A stretch of DNA of 64,000 nt from Thiohalocapsa sp. ML1. Lineage in GTDB: Bacteria > Pseudomonadota > Gammaproteobacteria > Chromatiales > Chromatiaceae. Below the pieces are notes generated by a model, which was given only the letters and a program-made list of their open reading frames with translations, had not been told where the DNA came from and searched no databases. Shown in pieces: positions 33,240-44,271 of the stretch. How positions within the stretch are numbered: the stretch's first letter is position 1; every line of letters begins with the position of its first letter. The translations under genes and the position numbers were made by a program. The DNA lies in assembly GCF_001469165.1 (NCBI RefSeq), contig NZ_JABX01000033.1, positions 1 to 64,000 on the forward strand, in the 5' to 3' direction.

Positions 33240-35062
<1,823 letters not shown>

Positions 35063-35105
35063 TACCCTCCCCTCTCAGTTCTGAGCGTGCCTTGATGTTC
35101 TCAGG

Positions 35106-35134
35106 AATCTAGTCCGCTTAACCGCTGCTGTCAA
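35106..35134 (-). promoter_or_regulatory. Sigma-70-type promoter of the bchF operon
   Basis: On the minus strand TTGACA (35134-35129), a 17-base spacer and TAGATT (35111-35106), ~45 bases before the bchF ATG. The -35 hexamer is embedded in a PpsR-like palindromic site, so repressor binding would block polymerase. Confidence 0.75.
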
Positions 35135-35162
35135 CTCGGCTTAACGTAAACCGAACTTGACA
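35129..35162. promoter_or_regulatory. Inverted pair of imperfect PpsR-type sites between bchF and ppsR
   Basis: TGTCAACTCGGCTTAACG (35129-35146) and CGTAAACCGAACTTGACA (35145-35162) are each TGT-N12-ACA sites with one changed end base. They are near-perfect inverted repeats of one another, so the whole 34-base block is a large palindrome TGTCAA...TTGACA. A second TTGACA (35157-35162) points towards ppsR. This may allow PpsR to control both its own gene and the bch operon. Confidence 0.65.
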
Positions 35163-35444
35163 TATCCCTCCAACGCGTCTAACTAATACAGGGTGTCGCT
35201 GCACCGGGCCGCGGACTGTTCCGCGCAGCCCTGGTTGCGGCCGATGGCATCGCGCCCAGCGCCGCCGAGGTCCCTGTGCCCTGCTGCATCGCGGCCGCTT
35301 TACCACAGTTTTTGCACGGAATTGGATGCCGTGTCGGCGCCGCCCCGTCGGCCGTCTGCGTGAGGAACGGGTCGACCGGCGGCATCCCGCCGCGGGCTTT
35401 CGCGGCCCGCTCGCGCGGCTTACAGCATAGGGTCGGGAGTTATC

Positions 35445-36857
35445 GTGAAGCCCTTTGATGCCCCAGAGGCGGCCCTTGGCGACATCGGCAGCGACTTCAT
35501 GGCGGCCTTGCTGGGGGCCGCGGCGGACATCTCGATCATCCTCGACAACGAGGGCACCATCCGTGACCTCGCCTACGGCAGCGACGAGCTGTCGTCGGAG
35601 ATCGGGGACGATTGGATCGGCCGCCGCTGGGCCGACACCGTCACGGCCGAGAGCCGTCCGCGCGCGCTGTCGCTGCTCGCCGAGGCCTCGCCCGATCCGA
35701 CGGCGCCGCAGCGCCAGCAGGTAAGCCACGTCTCGCGCAGCGGCGCCGAGCTGCCGGTGCGCTATTTCGTCGCCAGGCTCGATGCGCGGCACCTCATCGC
35801 CGTCGGGCACAACCTGCAAGGCATCGCCGCGCTGCAGCAGCGTTTGGTTGACGCCCAGCAATCTTTGGAGCGCGACTACTGGCGGCTGCGCCAGCTCGAG
35901 ACGCGCTACCGGCTCCTGTTCCGCTCCGCCACCGATGCCATCGTCATCCTGGACCCCGACAGCGGCAAGGTCGTCGAGGCCAACCCGGCAGCGTCGCTGC
36001 TGCTGGCCGCGGACTCGCGCCGCCTGGTGGGGCGCGCCTTCCCGGACGGCTTTGACGAGGCCGGCACGCGGGCCATCCAATCGCTGATCGCGGGCGTGCG
36101 CGCCGCCGGCCGCGCCAACGACGTGCGCGCGCGCCAACGCTCCGGCACGGAGTTCCAGGTGAGCGGTGCGCCGGTGCGCCAGGAGAGCGCGTCGCTGATC
36201 CTGCTCCGGCTCTCGCCGGTGGACGCCGAGGGGCACAAACAGGCCGCCGCGGAGCCGCGCTCGCGGCTCGCCCGCATGGTCGAAAAGGCCCCGGACGGCA
36301 TCGTGCTGACCGGCCAGGACGGGCGCATCCTGAGCGCCAACACCGCCTTTTTGGACCTGGCCCAGCTCACCACCGAGGATCAGGCGCGCGGTGAGTCGCT
36401 GGACCGCTGGCTCGGGCGCCCGGGCGTGGACCTCAACGTGCTCATCGCCAATCTGCGCCAGCACGGCGCCGTGCGGCTCTTTGCGACACAGGTCCGCTCG
36501 GAGCTCGGCGCGAGCAGCGAGGTGGAGATCTCCGCCGTCTCCATCCACAACGGCGAGCAGCCGAGCTTCGGCTTCATCATCCGCAACGTGGACCGGCGCG
36601 TGTCCGCCGACGGCGGCGGCGAACGCGCGCTGCCGAGCTCCATCGAGCACCTGACGGAGCTCGTCGGCCGCGTGCCGCTCAAGGAGGTCGTGCGCGAATC
36701 CACGGACATGATCGAGCGCCTCTGCATCGAGGCCGCGCTGGAGCTCACCGGCGACAACCGCGCCAGCGCCGCCGAGCTGCTGGGCCTGAGCCGCCAGAGC
36801 CTGTACGTGAAGCTCCGCCGCTACGGCCTGAGCGAGCCCGGCGTGGAAAGCGACTAG
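35445..36857 (+). CDS. ppsR: PpsR/CrtJ-type transcriptional regulator of photosynthesis genes
   Basis: 470 residues from GTG 35445 with GGGAG six bases upstream. N-terminal PAS-like region (~20-125), a linker helix (LQQRLVDAQQSLERDYWRLR), PAS1 (~160-240), PAS2 (~270-385), and a FIS-type helix-turn-helix at the end (DNRASAAELLGLSRQSLYVK). Family members repress bch, crt and puc genes aerobically at TGT-N12-ACA. Only one cysteine is present, Cys427 in ERLCIEAALELTG, matching the redox Cys beside the HTH of CrtJ. The PAS-region Cys (about 251) of Rhodobacter PpsR is absent. Confidence 0.95.
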   Translation: MKPFDAPEAALGDIGSDFMAALLGAAADISIILDNEGTIRDLAYGSDELSSEIGDDWIGRRWADTVTAESRPRALSLLAEASPDPTAPQRQQVSHVSRSGAELPVRYFVARLDARHLIAVGHNLQGIAALQQRLVDAQQSLERDYWRLRQLETRYRLLFRSATDAIVILDPDSGKVVEANPAASLLLAADSRRLVGRAFPDGFDEAGTRAIQSLIAGVRAAGRANDVRARQRSGTEFQVSGAPVRQESASLILLRLSPVDAEGHKQAAAEPRSRLARMVEKAPDGIVLTGQDGRILSANTAFLDLAQLTTEDQARGESLDRWLGRPGVDLNVLIANLRQHGAVRLFATQVRSELGASSEVEISAVSIHNGEQPSFGFIIRNVDRRVSADGGGERALPSSIEHLTELVGRVPLKEVVRESTDMIERLCIEAALELTGDNRASAAELLGLSRQSLYVKLRRYGLSEPGVESD

Positions 36858-36894
36858 CGAGGCAGAGCCTCAGACCGACCAGGGCACGGCGCCT

Positions 36895-36995
36895 CTGGCC
36901 AAGGGCCAAGGGCCAAGGGCCAAGGGCCGAGGGCCAAGGGCCAAGGGCCGAGGCGGGCTCCCTTGGCCCTCGGCCCTTTTGCCTGCAAGCGCCGT
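36895..36995 (-). repeat. Dispersed composite repeat, copy F (reversed)
   Basis: GGCCAAG-type heptamers (about nine units) face CTTGGCCCTCGGCCC, followed by TTTT and the reversed leading module (GCCTGCAAGCGCCGTC). In the plus direction the long hairpin plus TTTT could terminate ppsR transcription; the convergent Uma2 gene ends at its edge. Confidence 0.75.
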
Positions 36996-37580
36996 CTACC
37001 AGATCGCTGCGACCGCCAGCCGCAGGCCCGGCAACAGCACCGGGCTTACAACCTCCGACGGCTCCGGCCGCAGGATCAGCCGGTAGCCATCCGGCCCGGG
37101 CTCCCGGTACATCTCCAGGCGGCGATGTTGCAAGTCGATGAGCCAGACCTCCGGGACGCCGTGGGCAGCGTACAGCGGCACCTTGACCTCCCGGTCATAG
37201 CGCAACGAGGTATCGCAGATCTCGATGACCAAGAGCGTGTCGGCGGGTGTTGGATTCGCACCCGCGTAGAAGTCTTCGCGGGGGCGCAGCAGCATGAGAT
37301 CCGGCTCGGGCTCCGAATCCGGGTGCAGCGTGAGCGGGTCCTGCACGGCGACGAGGGCATCGCTCCCGGCAGCCAGGGTCAGCACGCGGTTCAGCCGTTT
37401 GTTCTTGCCGGTATGCTCCGACTTGATGGGCGGCAGCGCGCGCAGCTCTCCTTCGATCAGCTCGACGCGATCGTCTTCATCGAAGATTCCGGCATCGATC
37501 ATCCGGTGGTAAGCGTCCACCCCCAAGCGGAACGCCGAACGCAGCTCCGCCATGGTTTGGCGCGTGTGGACAGCGGGCAT
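36996..37580 (-). CDS. Uma2-family (DUF820) putative endonuclease
   Basis: 194 residues. DDRVELIEGELRALPPIKSE, LHPDSEPEPDLMLLRPRED, TLLVIEICDTSLRYDREVK and GVPEVWLIDLQHRRLEMYRE form the complete Uma2 core with the Asp-x(n)-Glu-x-Cys/Asp pattern of the restriction-endonuclease-like fold. No coiled-coil tail, unlike the gene at 1205. Function unknown. Its stop abuts the composite repeat. Confidence 0.88.
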   Translation of the reverse strand: MPAVHTRQTMAELRSAFRLGVDAYHRMIDAGIFDEDDRVELIEGELRALPPIKSEHTGKNKRLNRVLTLAAGSDALVAVQDPLTLHPDSEPEPDLMLLRPREDFYAGANPTPADTLLVIEICDTSLRYDREVKVPLYAAHGVPEVWLIDLQHRRLEMYREPGPDGYRLILRPEPSEVVSPVLLPGLRLAVAAIW

Positions 37581-37713
37581 GCTGGAAACTTCCGGGGATC
37601 ATGGCGGGCACAACCCACGGCTTGGCGCGACCCGCGTCGGATGACCGAAACGATAGCATGAGGGCCGAGGGCCAAGGCCGAAGGCGAATTCCGCGAACAT
37701 CCATTCCCAACTC

Positions 37714-37840
37714 GTGACACCGCTCCTGCGGTGTCACGGCCTCTTGGCGCTCTGCGCCGCTCCACCGAGGCAACTTTTGGTGTCCGCCTCAAGCGCGGTG
37801 GGCGCAGAGCGCCGAAGACCGCGTGACGCCGCGGGCGGTG
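37714..37840. repeat. MITE-like inverted element related to 10390
   Basis: The 24-base palindrome starting GTGACACCGCTCC (37714-37737) is followed by GGCGCTCTGCGCC. About 90 bases later GGGCGCAGAGCGCC and CGTGACGCCGCGGG face it in reverse. Same organisation as 10390-10538, but the right end is degenerate. No gene between. Confidence 0.55.
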
Positions 37841-37889
37841 CGATGGGCACGCTATCGATGGCACGGTAGGAACGCATCGGGAAATCGCC

Positions 37890-38060
37890 TAAGGCCCAAG
37901 GCAGACCTCCTCGGCCCTTGGCCCTCGGCCCTTTGGTTCGCTTGCGGCAACGAGCGGGCGGCGCAAGACGACGCTCCGGAGTGGCGAGTGTTGACTGGAG
38001 TGCTGACTGGAGTGCTGACTGGAGTGTTGACTGGAGTGTTGACCTCCAGGTCAACACGGC
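37890..38060. repeat. Composite-repeat 3' module and 12-mer tandem repeats
   Basis: 37890-37970 holds the heptamer and trailing (TTCGCTTGCGGCAACGAGCG) modules of the composite element. 37993-38040 is four copies of GACTGGAGTG(C/T)T. GTTGACCTCCAGGTCAAC at 38038-38055 is an 8-bp perfect hairpin. No coding evidence. Confidence 0.75.
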
Positions 38061-38082
38061 GACAGCGCGGGATGCACCAAAT

Positions 38083-38225
38083 GGCTTGACGGCGCCGAAT
38101 GTTTGCAGATGACTCAAGTTTCAGGATCGACACGGCGGTTGCAGGCAAAAGGGCCGAGGGCCGAGGGCCAAGGGAGCCCTCCTCGGCCCTTGGCCCTTCG
38201 GTCCGGTTGCCACGAGTGCGGAGCC
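38083..38225 (+). repeat. Dispersed composite repeat, copy C
   Basis: Full form: GCTTGACGGCGCCGAATG leading module, GGCGGTTGCAGGCAAAAG, GGGCCGA heptamers, a GGGAGCCC turn, CTCGGCC/CTTGGCC heptamers, then a degenerate trailing module. It precedes the convergent end of the MmeI-like gene. Confidence 0.8.
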
Positions 38226-38293
38226 GACCGGGAGGTCGGCTCTGCGGCCCGGCTCCGGGTCCGCCGACCAGTCCGCCCCTTGCGCGACTGCGC

Positions 38294-41200
38294 TCAAACC
38301 GCAAACCGCCCAGGCTCGGGCTGCTGCACCTGGCCGAGGGCGGCCAGCGTCTCCAACAGCTCGGCGACCTGCTTGGTGCGGGCGCGCTGGAAGCGCCGCG
38401 CGATCTGCTCCGCGGCGGCCGGCGCGGGCTCGCCGGCGAGCACGTCGCGCACGGCCTGGAACTGCGCCGGCAGGGTCTTGGGCCAGGGTGCCTTGGCCGC
38501 GGCGGCGGGCTCCGGGGTGCCGACGGCGACCGCGGCGGCGGCCTGCTCGGCGCCTTCGCCCGCCGGGTTCTGGAAGTCCGGCCGCAGCCAGCGCACGCGA
38601 CCGCGGGCCTCCTCGGCCGCGCGCTCGCGGTTCAGCGCCACCAAGCGGCTCAGCAGCGCCTCTTCCGCCGCGGCCTGTTCGGCGGGCTTGTCCGGATAGG
38701 GCGTGGTGCCGCCGGGCTTGCCCACCAGGGCCGGGGCGAGGTCGGCCCAGCCGTAGGCATCGAGCACGGCGGCGTCGAGCTCGTCGTGCAACTGCGCGAG
38801 CACGGACACAAGGCCCTGGTCGTGGATCTCGCGCTCCTTGGCCGACAGCGGCGGCTCGCCCGGGATGTGCGCGATGCGCCGCAGCCGCTCCAGGACGTTG
38901 TAGGCGTTGGTGAGCGTCAGCCCCGGATGCAGCCCCTGCTGGCGCTTGCGGTGGGCGTCGATGTGCTCGGCGCGCTGCGCGATGGGCGAGAAGTTTGAAG
39001 TTTGAAGGGTGAAGTTTGAAAGGGGCTCCCCAGGGGAAAAGTTTGAAGTGTGAAGTTTGAAGGGTGAAGGGTGAAGTTTGAAGTTTGAAAGGGGCGCCGG
39101 GGGTTGCTGCGGGGTGCCTGGGGCGGGGGAAGCGTTGTCGGCGTCCGGGCGAGGTGGGAATGGGAAGGTTTCGAAGCAGCGGGTTTTCACGTAGACCGAG
39201 TCGTTGCCGACGCCGAGCCAACTGCCGGCGCGCATGGACCAGGCGATGTGCGCGCGGCTCGACAGGACGCCGAGATGCCAGGGGCTGTCGACGGCGATGT
39301 TGATGAGCTTGTTGTCCGGCAGGATGCTGTCATCCAGGAAGACGAAGAAGCGGTGCCGGCTGGTTTCGATCGTCGTGAGATACCGCGCCAAGCGGTGCAT
39401 TGCTGGTCGCAGCTCGCTGCGCGGTTCACCGAAGATCCACCAGTTATCGCGGTACGTCGCCCGCCGATTCTGCGCACGCTCCGGCTTTACCCGCTGCAAG
39501 ACCCACTGGTACACCTCCGGAAACCGCCCTCGCACATCCTCGGCTTCCAGCCCGAACAGATCGATGACAAGCACGTCGCGCGGCAGCGACGTCACGTCGC
39601 GGCCGTTGCGATATTCGCGGATGTGCCGCTCCGATCCGTGAATCCGTCCGAGCCCGAGCGCTTTGGCCTCTTCGCGGGTGACGATGAAGCCGGCGCCATG
39701 CAGCTTCACGCCGGGTGAGCTGATGCCCATGTTCGCCCGCAGCGGCACGGCGGACGCGACATCGGCCCCGATGGTCAGGTCCGAAAAGACCACGCCTGCG
39801 CGCGGTTTGATCTGCACATCCAATCCCTCGCCACCAACGGCCTGCTCTGCGACGACGGTGCGCAGCTCGCCCGGCTCGCTGCCCGGCTGCCCCACGGTCA
39901 TCGCAATGCGCACCTGCGCGCCGTCGGCAGCATCCACCCAAGGATGATCCGGGATCGCAAAGGCCAGCGATAGCGGCGCCTTGTCGTCCAGGTGCCGGGC
40001 GATGACGCGGCGGTTGAAGGTCTGGCGCAGGCTGTTGGTGGTGATGAGGCCGAAGCGCTGCGCCTTGCCGGTGCGCACCAGCTCGGCGGCCTTGTGCCAC
40101 CAGTGCATCACGTAGTCGGCGGACTCCGGAACCTCCGGATAGGTGGCGCGCAGGGCCTCGACGTAGCCGTCGCCGAGCGCCCGGCGCATGCTGCTGGCGC
40201 CGATAAACGGCGGATTACCGACCACAAAGTCGGCCTCGGGCCAGGCCGCCGGCCGCGGCTTGACATAGCGCTCCACGGGGATGCGCGCGGCCTCGTCCGG
40301 CACCGGCTCGCCGGTGACGGGGTGCGGCTTCATGCTGCGGCCGTCCCAGCGGGTGATGGGGCGGCCGGCTGGGTCGGTGATCAGCTCGATGTCGTCCCAG
40401 GCGAGCACGGCGTCGCGACATTGGATGTTGTGGGCGTCTTTCAGCAGCGGCTCGCGCGGCGGGGTCTTGGCGTAGGTGCGAAAGTGCCACTGGAGATAGC
40501 CGATCCAGAGCACGGTCTCGGCGATGCGCGCGGCGCGGGGGTTGGTCTCCAGGCCGAGCATCTGCTCGGGGCTGACGGTGCCGCCCTCCAATTCCAGGCC
40601 CTGCTGCGTGAAGCCGAGATCGGCCAGCGCGGCCAGCACCTCGCCCTCCAGGCGCTTTAGGTGCTCCAGCGTCACGTAGAGAAAGTTGCCGCTGCCGCAG
40701 GCGGGGTCCAGCACGCGCACGGTGCACAGGCGCCGGTGAAAGCCGCGCACCTCGTCGATGGCGCGGTCGCGCTTGCCGTCCTGGTCCAGCCGGTAGGCGC
40801 TGGCCTGCACGTTGGCCCAGTCCTCGCGCAGGGGCTCGATGACGGTGGGCAGCACGAGCCGCTCCACGTAGGCGCGCGGCGTGTAGTGGGCGCCGAGCTT
40901 GTGGCGCTCCACGGGGTCGAGCGCGCGCTCCAGCAGCGTGCCGAAGATGGCGGGCTCCACCTCGCGCCAGTCGGCGCGGGCGGCGTCGCAGAGCAGGTCG
41001 ATCTGCGCCGTGCTGAGCGTCGGCGCCGCGGGCTCGGCAAACAGGCCGCCGTTGAAGTGCGGGATGGGCGCGCGCAGCACGCCGGAGAAGGCCGAGCCGG
41101 TGTTCATGTCCGCCCAGAGCTGGCGCAGCAGGTGCGGCAGGTGCGCGGGATCGGCGCGCATGTCTTTCAGCAGTTGGCTGAAGGAGCGCTCCGGCAGCAG

Positions 41201-41926
41201 GCCGACGTCTTCGGCGAACATCGTGAACAGGCAGCGCATCAAAAAGCCCGCGACCTGCTCCGGGTCATTGGCGCTGCCGGCCTCCAGGGACTTGGCCAGC
41301 TCGGCGAGCTTGGCGGAGATGGCGCGCGTGACCCGGGCGCTGCGCCGGGCCGGGTCCAGCGATAGCGGGTCGAGCCAGATGGCCCGCAGGCGCTCGCGAA
41401 TGGCGGGCTGGCGCAGGTCGTCGAGGTAGATGCGGTGGCTCAGCGCATCCGGAAACGGGATGTAGTTGGCCCCGGAGCGGGTGAAATCGGCATAGACGCC
41501 GATGTGCCGGCCGACGTCCGTGACCAGCAGGAAGGGCGGGCGGCCCTCCTCCGGCGGCAGGGCGCGGGCGTAGTTGCTGCCCTGGGCGTGCGCCTTGAGC
41601 ATGGCCGCATCCCAGGCGGTGGACTGGATGGCGAGCCCGGATTGCTTGGATTCGAGCACGTAGCAGGCGCGGCGGTAGCAGTCGATGCGCCCGCTACTGC
41701 TGCTGCCGTCGGCGTGGCGGAAGGTGACGCGGCGCTCGAAGACGTAGGCGTTCTCGGTGTCGTCGGCGCTGGCCGGGTCCGGCGGCGGCAGGCCCAGGAG
41801 CGCCGTCAGCTCGGTGACGAAGAGCTGGTAGTTGGCGAGCTCCGAGCCGCTCGCCTTCTGCCAGCGCGCGAGGAAGGCGTCGACGGCGTCGGCCGTGGTG
41901 GCATCGCTGGTCGTGTTATCAGGCAT
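38294..41926 (-). CDS. MmeI-like type IIG restriction-modification protein
   Basis: 1210 residues from ATG 41926. N-terminal nuclease-like region with [10 protein letters not shown] (~residue 90, D/E-x-K type). Helical spacer (~200-390) with [13 protein letters not shown]. Adenine methyltransferase motif [21 protein letters not shown] (~407) and motif [11 protein letters not shown] (~570). Target-recognition region (~700-940) and a C-terminal helical domain. A stretch at ~943-979 is encoded by GTTTGAA heptamers and reads as repeated [14 protein letters not shown]-like peptides. Single-chain restriction plus methylation defence. An accessory gene between ppsR and bchG; no separate specificity subunit nearby. 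Confidence 0.85.
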   Translation of the reverse strand: MPDNTTSDATTADAVDAFLARWQKASGSELANYQLFVTELTALLGLPPPDPASADDTENAYVFERRVTFRHADGSSSSGRIDCYRRACYVLESKQSGLAIQSTAWDAAMLKAHAQGSNYARALPPEEGRPPFLLVTDVGRHIGVYADFTRSGANYIPFPDALSHRIYLDDLRQPAIRERLRAIWLDPLSLDPARRSARVTRAISAKLAELAKSLEAGSANDPEQVAGFLMRCLFTMFAEDVGLLPERSFSQLLKDMRADPAHLPHLLRQLWADMNTGSAFSGVLRAPIPHFNGGLFAEPAAPTLSTAQIDLLCDAARADWREVEPAIFGTLLERALDPVERHKLGAHYTPRAYVERLVLPTVIEPLREDWANVQASAYRLDQDGKRDRAIDEVRGFHRRLCTVRVLDPACGSGNFLYVTLEHLKRLEGEVLAALADLGFTQQGLELEGGTVSPEQMLGLETNPRAARIAETVLWIGYLQWHFRTYAKTPPREPLLKDAHNIQCRDAVLAWDDIELITDPAGRPITRWDGRSMKPHPVTGEPVPDEAARIPVERYVKPRPAAWPEADFVVGNPPFIGASSMRRALGDGYVEALRATYPEVPESADYVMHWWHKAAELVRTGKAQRFGLITTNSLRQTFNRRVIARHLDDKAPLSLAFAIPDHPWVDAADGAQVRIAMTVGQPGSEPGELRTVVAEQAVGGEGLDVQIKPRAGVVFSDLTIGADVASAVPLRANMGISSPGVKLHGAGFIVTREEAKALGLGRIHGSERHIREYRNGRDVTSLPRDVLVIDLFGLEAEDVRGRFPEVYQWVLQRVKPERAQNRRATYRDNWWIFGEPRSELRPAMHRLARYLTTIETSRHRFFVFLDDSILPDNKLINIAVDSPWHLGVLSSRAHIAWSMRAGSWLGVGNDSVYVKTRCFETFPFPPRPDADNASPAPGTPQQPPAPLSNFKLHPSPFKLHTSNFSPGEPLSNFTLQTSNFSPIAQRAEHIDAHRKRQQGLHPGLTLTNAYNVLERLRRIAHIPGEPPLSAKEREIHDQGLVSVLAQLHDELDAAVLDAYGWADLAPALVGKPGGTTPYPDKPAEQAAAEEALLSRLVALNRERAAEEARGRVRWLRPDFQNPAGEGAEQAAAAVAVGTPEPAAAAKAPWPKTLPAQFQAVRDVLAGEPAPAAAEQIARRFQRARTKQVAELLETLAALGQVQQPEPGRFAV
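38990..39097. repeat. GTTTGAA-type heptamer tract inside the MmeI-like gene
   Basis: About 108 bases of 7-base units (AAGTTTG/AAGGGTG) interrupted by GGGGCTCCCCAGGGGA-like sequence. The tract is 36 codons in the minus-strand frame and keeps the gene open. Gain or loss of one unit would shift the frame. Confidence 0.85.
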
Positions 41927-42114
41927 GATCCTGTGCTCCTTAGCCGGGGCAGGCGCCGATCGTACACGATTACCCACGATTGTGCAGGTTTGCGTGGCGT
42001 TTGGCCCCACTCAAGGCCGCGCTTCGGCACGCACGCAGGCCAGCCGACCAAAGGCCTTGTATCCAGCTCCGATAATGCTGGTGACAGGGCGCGGCTTCGC
42101 TTACCGTTTGCGCC

Positions 42115-43968
42115 ATGAGTGCGCGGGAGCAGATCAAATCGTGTATGGCGCTGGCGGCCGCTTGGCTCGCCGGCGTGCTGTTGCTGTTGCCCGGCGTTGC
42201 GACGGCGCTGCCGATGGACGGCGGCGTCTCCCGCTGGTCGCCGCAGACCGGCGTGGAGCTGCTGCGGGACCCGAGCGGAACCCTGAGCGTGGAGCAGGCC
42301 CTGGCCGCGGACGGCTGGCAGCCGAATCCCGCGGGCACGGACTCGCTCGGCATGACCGCGGACACGCTTTGGGTGCGACTGCGCCTGGAGCCCGCGCCCG
42401 GCGCACCGGCCGCCGCGGTGCTGGAGGTCGGCTATCCGCTGCTGGACACGGTGTCGCTGACCCTGATCCCGGACCACGGCCCCCGCACCCGCTACAAGGC
42501 GGGGGACAAGCGGCCGTTTCGGGAGCGCGTGCTGCTGCTGACCAACCCGGCCTTTCCGGTGCCGCTGGACCAGCCGGTGACGCTGCTGCTGCGCCTCGAG
42601 ACCTCGGGCTCGCTGCAGTTCCCGCTGGTGCTGTGGGCGCCCGAGGCCTTCATCGGCGCAATCAGCCTGCGGGAGCTGACGTTAGGGCTCTACTTCGGCG
42701 GCTTTGCGGTACTGGTGCTGATGTCGCTGGCGGCCTATCCCTATGTGCGCGATCGGCTGTTCCTGCTCTACGGCCTGTATCTGGGCAGCTATGTGCTGCT
42801 GCAGCTCTCGCTGAACGGCCTGCTGTTCCGCTTCATCGTGCCGGAGGGCGGGGCCTGGGTGAGCCGCCTGCCGCCGCTGCTGACCGGGGTCACGATGCTG
42901 ATGATGCTGGCCTTCGGCATCCGCTTCCTGGACTTCTGGCGCCACAGCCGGGCGCTGCGCTGGGCCTTCGGCGCCTTTCGCAGCGTCGCCGCGCTGGTGG
43001 TGATGAGCGCCCTGTGGCTGCCGGTGGGCGTCGCCATCCGGCTGGCGTCGGTGACGGGCATCTTTCTATTGCCGCTGATGCTGGCGGCGGGCGTCTATTC
43101 CATGCGCCGCGGCCACCTGGCGGCGCGCTATTTCACGCTGGCCTGGGGCATCTTTCTGTTCGGCACCTCGGTCACGGGGCTGACGCTGGTCGGGCTGTTG
43201 CCGAGCCGCTTCTTCACCACCTATGCGATGCAGATCGGCTCGCTGCTGGAGGTGGTCGTGCTGGGTCTGGCGCTGTTCGAGCGCTTCAATACGCTGCACC
43301 GGCAGAAGGAGGCGGCGGTGGCGGAGGCCAACGGCTACCTGTGGCAGTTGAACGAGGAGTTGGAGCGCATGGTGGCGAAGCGCACGCGGGAGCTTGAGTT
43401 GACCAACGCCCGGCTTGCGCACATGGCGCGTCAGGACAGCATGACCGGGCTGCTCAACCACGGCGCTGGACTCGCGATGCTCGCCGAGCGGCTCGCGGCG
43501 GATGCGGCCGGCGGCGCCGGCACCGCGGTGCTGATGCTGGACCTGGATCATTTCAAGCAGATCAACGACCGCCACGGCCATCAGGTCGGCGACGAGGTGC
43601 TGCGGGCGGTCGCCGCGGCGCTGCAGGCGCACGCCGGCGCCTACGGCATCTGCTCGCGCTACGGCGGCGAGGAGTTCCTGCTGGTGCGCCGGGTGCTGAC
43701 GATGGATGAGGCGCGGCAGTTCGCGGAGGGCGTGCGCCAGGCCGTCAATCGCCTGCGCTTCGCGCAGGGGCCGGAGCAGGTGACCGGCAGCTTGGGCGTC
43801 GCCGTCGCCCGGGCCGACACCGGCGAGCGCGACACGCCGGAGCAGTTGATTGCACGGGCGGACGAGGCCCTGTACCAGGCCAAGCGGGCGGGGCGCGATT
43901 GTGTCGTGCTCGCGGGCCAGCCGACCCTGCTGCAGTCGGTGTACAGTGTCGCGGCGCATCCGCAGTGA
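42115..43968 (+). CDS. Diguanylate cyclase with 7TMR-DISM sensor
   Basis: 617 residues. Signal peptide (~1-32), periplasmic 7TMR-DISMED2-like domain (~40-180), seven membrane helices (~185-395), a short coiled coil (LWQLNEELERMVAKRTRELE), then GGDEF domain (~440-605) with RYGGEEF at ~516 and DLDHFKQINDRHGHQVGD. The GGEEF form and metal Asp are intact, so c-di-GMP synthesis is expected. The RxxD inhibitory site is not present upstream of GGEEF. Outer-membrane or periplasmic ligands are the usual signals. Divergent from the MmeI-like gene. Confidence 0.92.
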   Translation: MSAREQIKSCMALAAAWLAGVLLLLPGVATALPMDGGVSRWSPQTGVELLRDPSGTLSVEQALAADGWQPNPAGTDSLGMTADTLWVRLRLEPAPGAPAAAVLEVGYPLLDTVSLTLIPDHGPRTRYKAGDKRPFRERVLLLTNPAFPVPLDQPVTLLLRLETSGSLQFPLVLWAPEAFIGAISLRELTLGLYFGGFAVLVLMSLAAYPYVRDRLFLLYGLYLGSYVLLQLSLNGLLFRFIVPEGGAWVSRLPPLLTGVTMLMMLAFGIRFLDFWRHSRALRWAFGAFRSVAALVVMSALWLPVGVAIRLASVTGIFLLPLMLAAGVYSMRRGHLAARYFTLAWGIFLFGTSVTGLTLVGLLPSRFFTTYAMQIGSLLEVVVLGLALFERFNTLHRQKEAAVAEANGYLWQLNEELERMVAKRTRELELTNARLAHMARQDSMTGLLNHGAGLAMLAERLAADAAGGAGTAVLMLDLDHFKQINDRHGHQVGDEVLRAVAAALQAHAGAYGICSRYGGEEFLLVRRVLTMDEARQFAEGVRQAVNRLRFAQGPEQVTGSLGVAVARADTGERDTPEQLIARADEALYQAKRAGRDCVVLAGQPTLLQSVYSVAAHPQ

Positions 43969-44093
43969 TGCCGGCGGCAGAGCTGCCGGCGCGCTCGCGG
44001 CTGCTGCCGCTTGCGCGCGGGCCGGCTGAACCCGGCATCCCCGCCACGGTCCCTAGTCGCCCTCGCCTGCTCTCCCCGCTCGCCGTCCCGCCC

Positions 44094-44172
44094 GCTTGAC
44101 GTCAAGCAGTCTTGACGCCGGTCAGCCGAGTTGCAGGCCACCGCCGACACCCCCCGGCGTTCGGGCTAGACT
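44094..44172 (+). promoter_or_regulatory. Candidate promoter and palindrome upstream of bchG
   Basis: The 303-base gap 43969-44271 has GC-rich dyads at its left end, a perfect palindrome GCTTGACGTCAAGC (44094-44107), and CCGACA - 17 bases - TAGACT (44144-44172). The -10 hexamer equals that of puc promoter 2. The palindrome is unlike the TGT-N12-ACA sites, so another regulator would be implied. Confidence 0.4.
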
Positions 44173-44271
44173 CGCGAGTCAGCCTGCACGCCGCGCTGCT
44201 GCAACCGCGAAGGCCCGCCTCGGGCGGCCCGCGAAACCCCGGAGCGCCTTCGCCCGCAAGAGATTTTTCGC

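Noticed and set aside
44094-44107. PpsR site before bchG
   Set aside because: The palindrome GCTTGACGTCAAGC does not fit TGT-N12-ACA; recorded only as a candidate operator for an unknown regulator.
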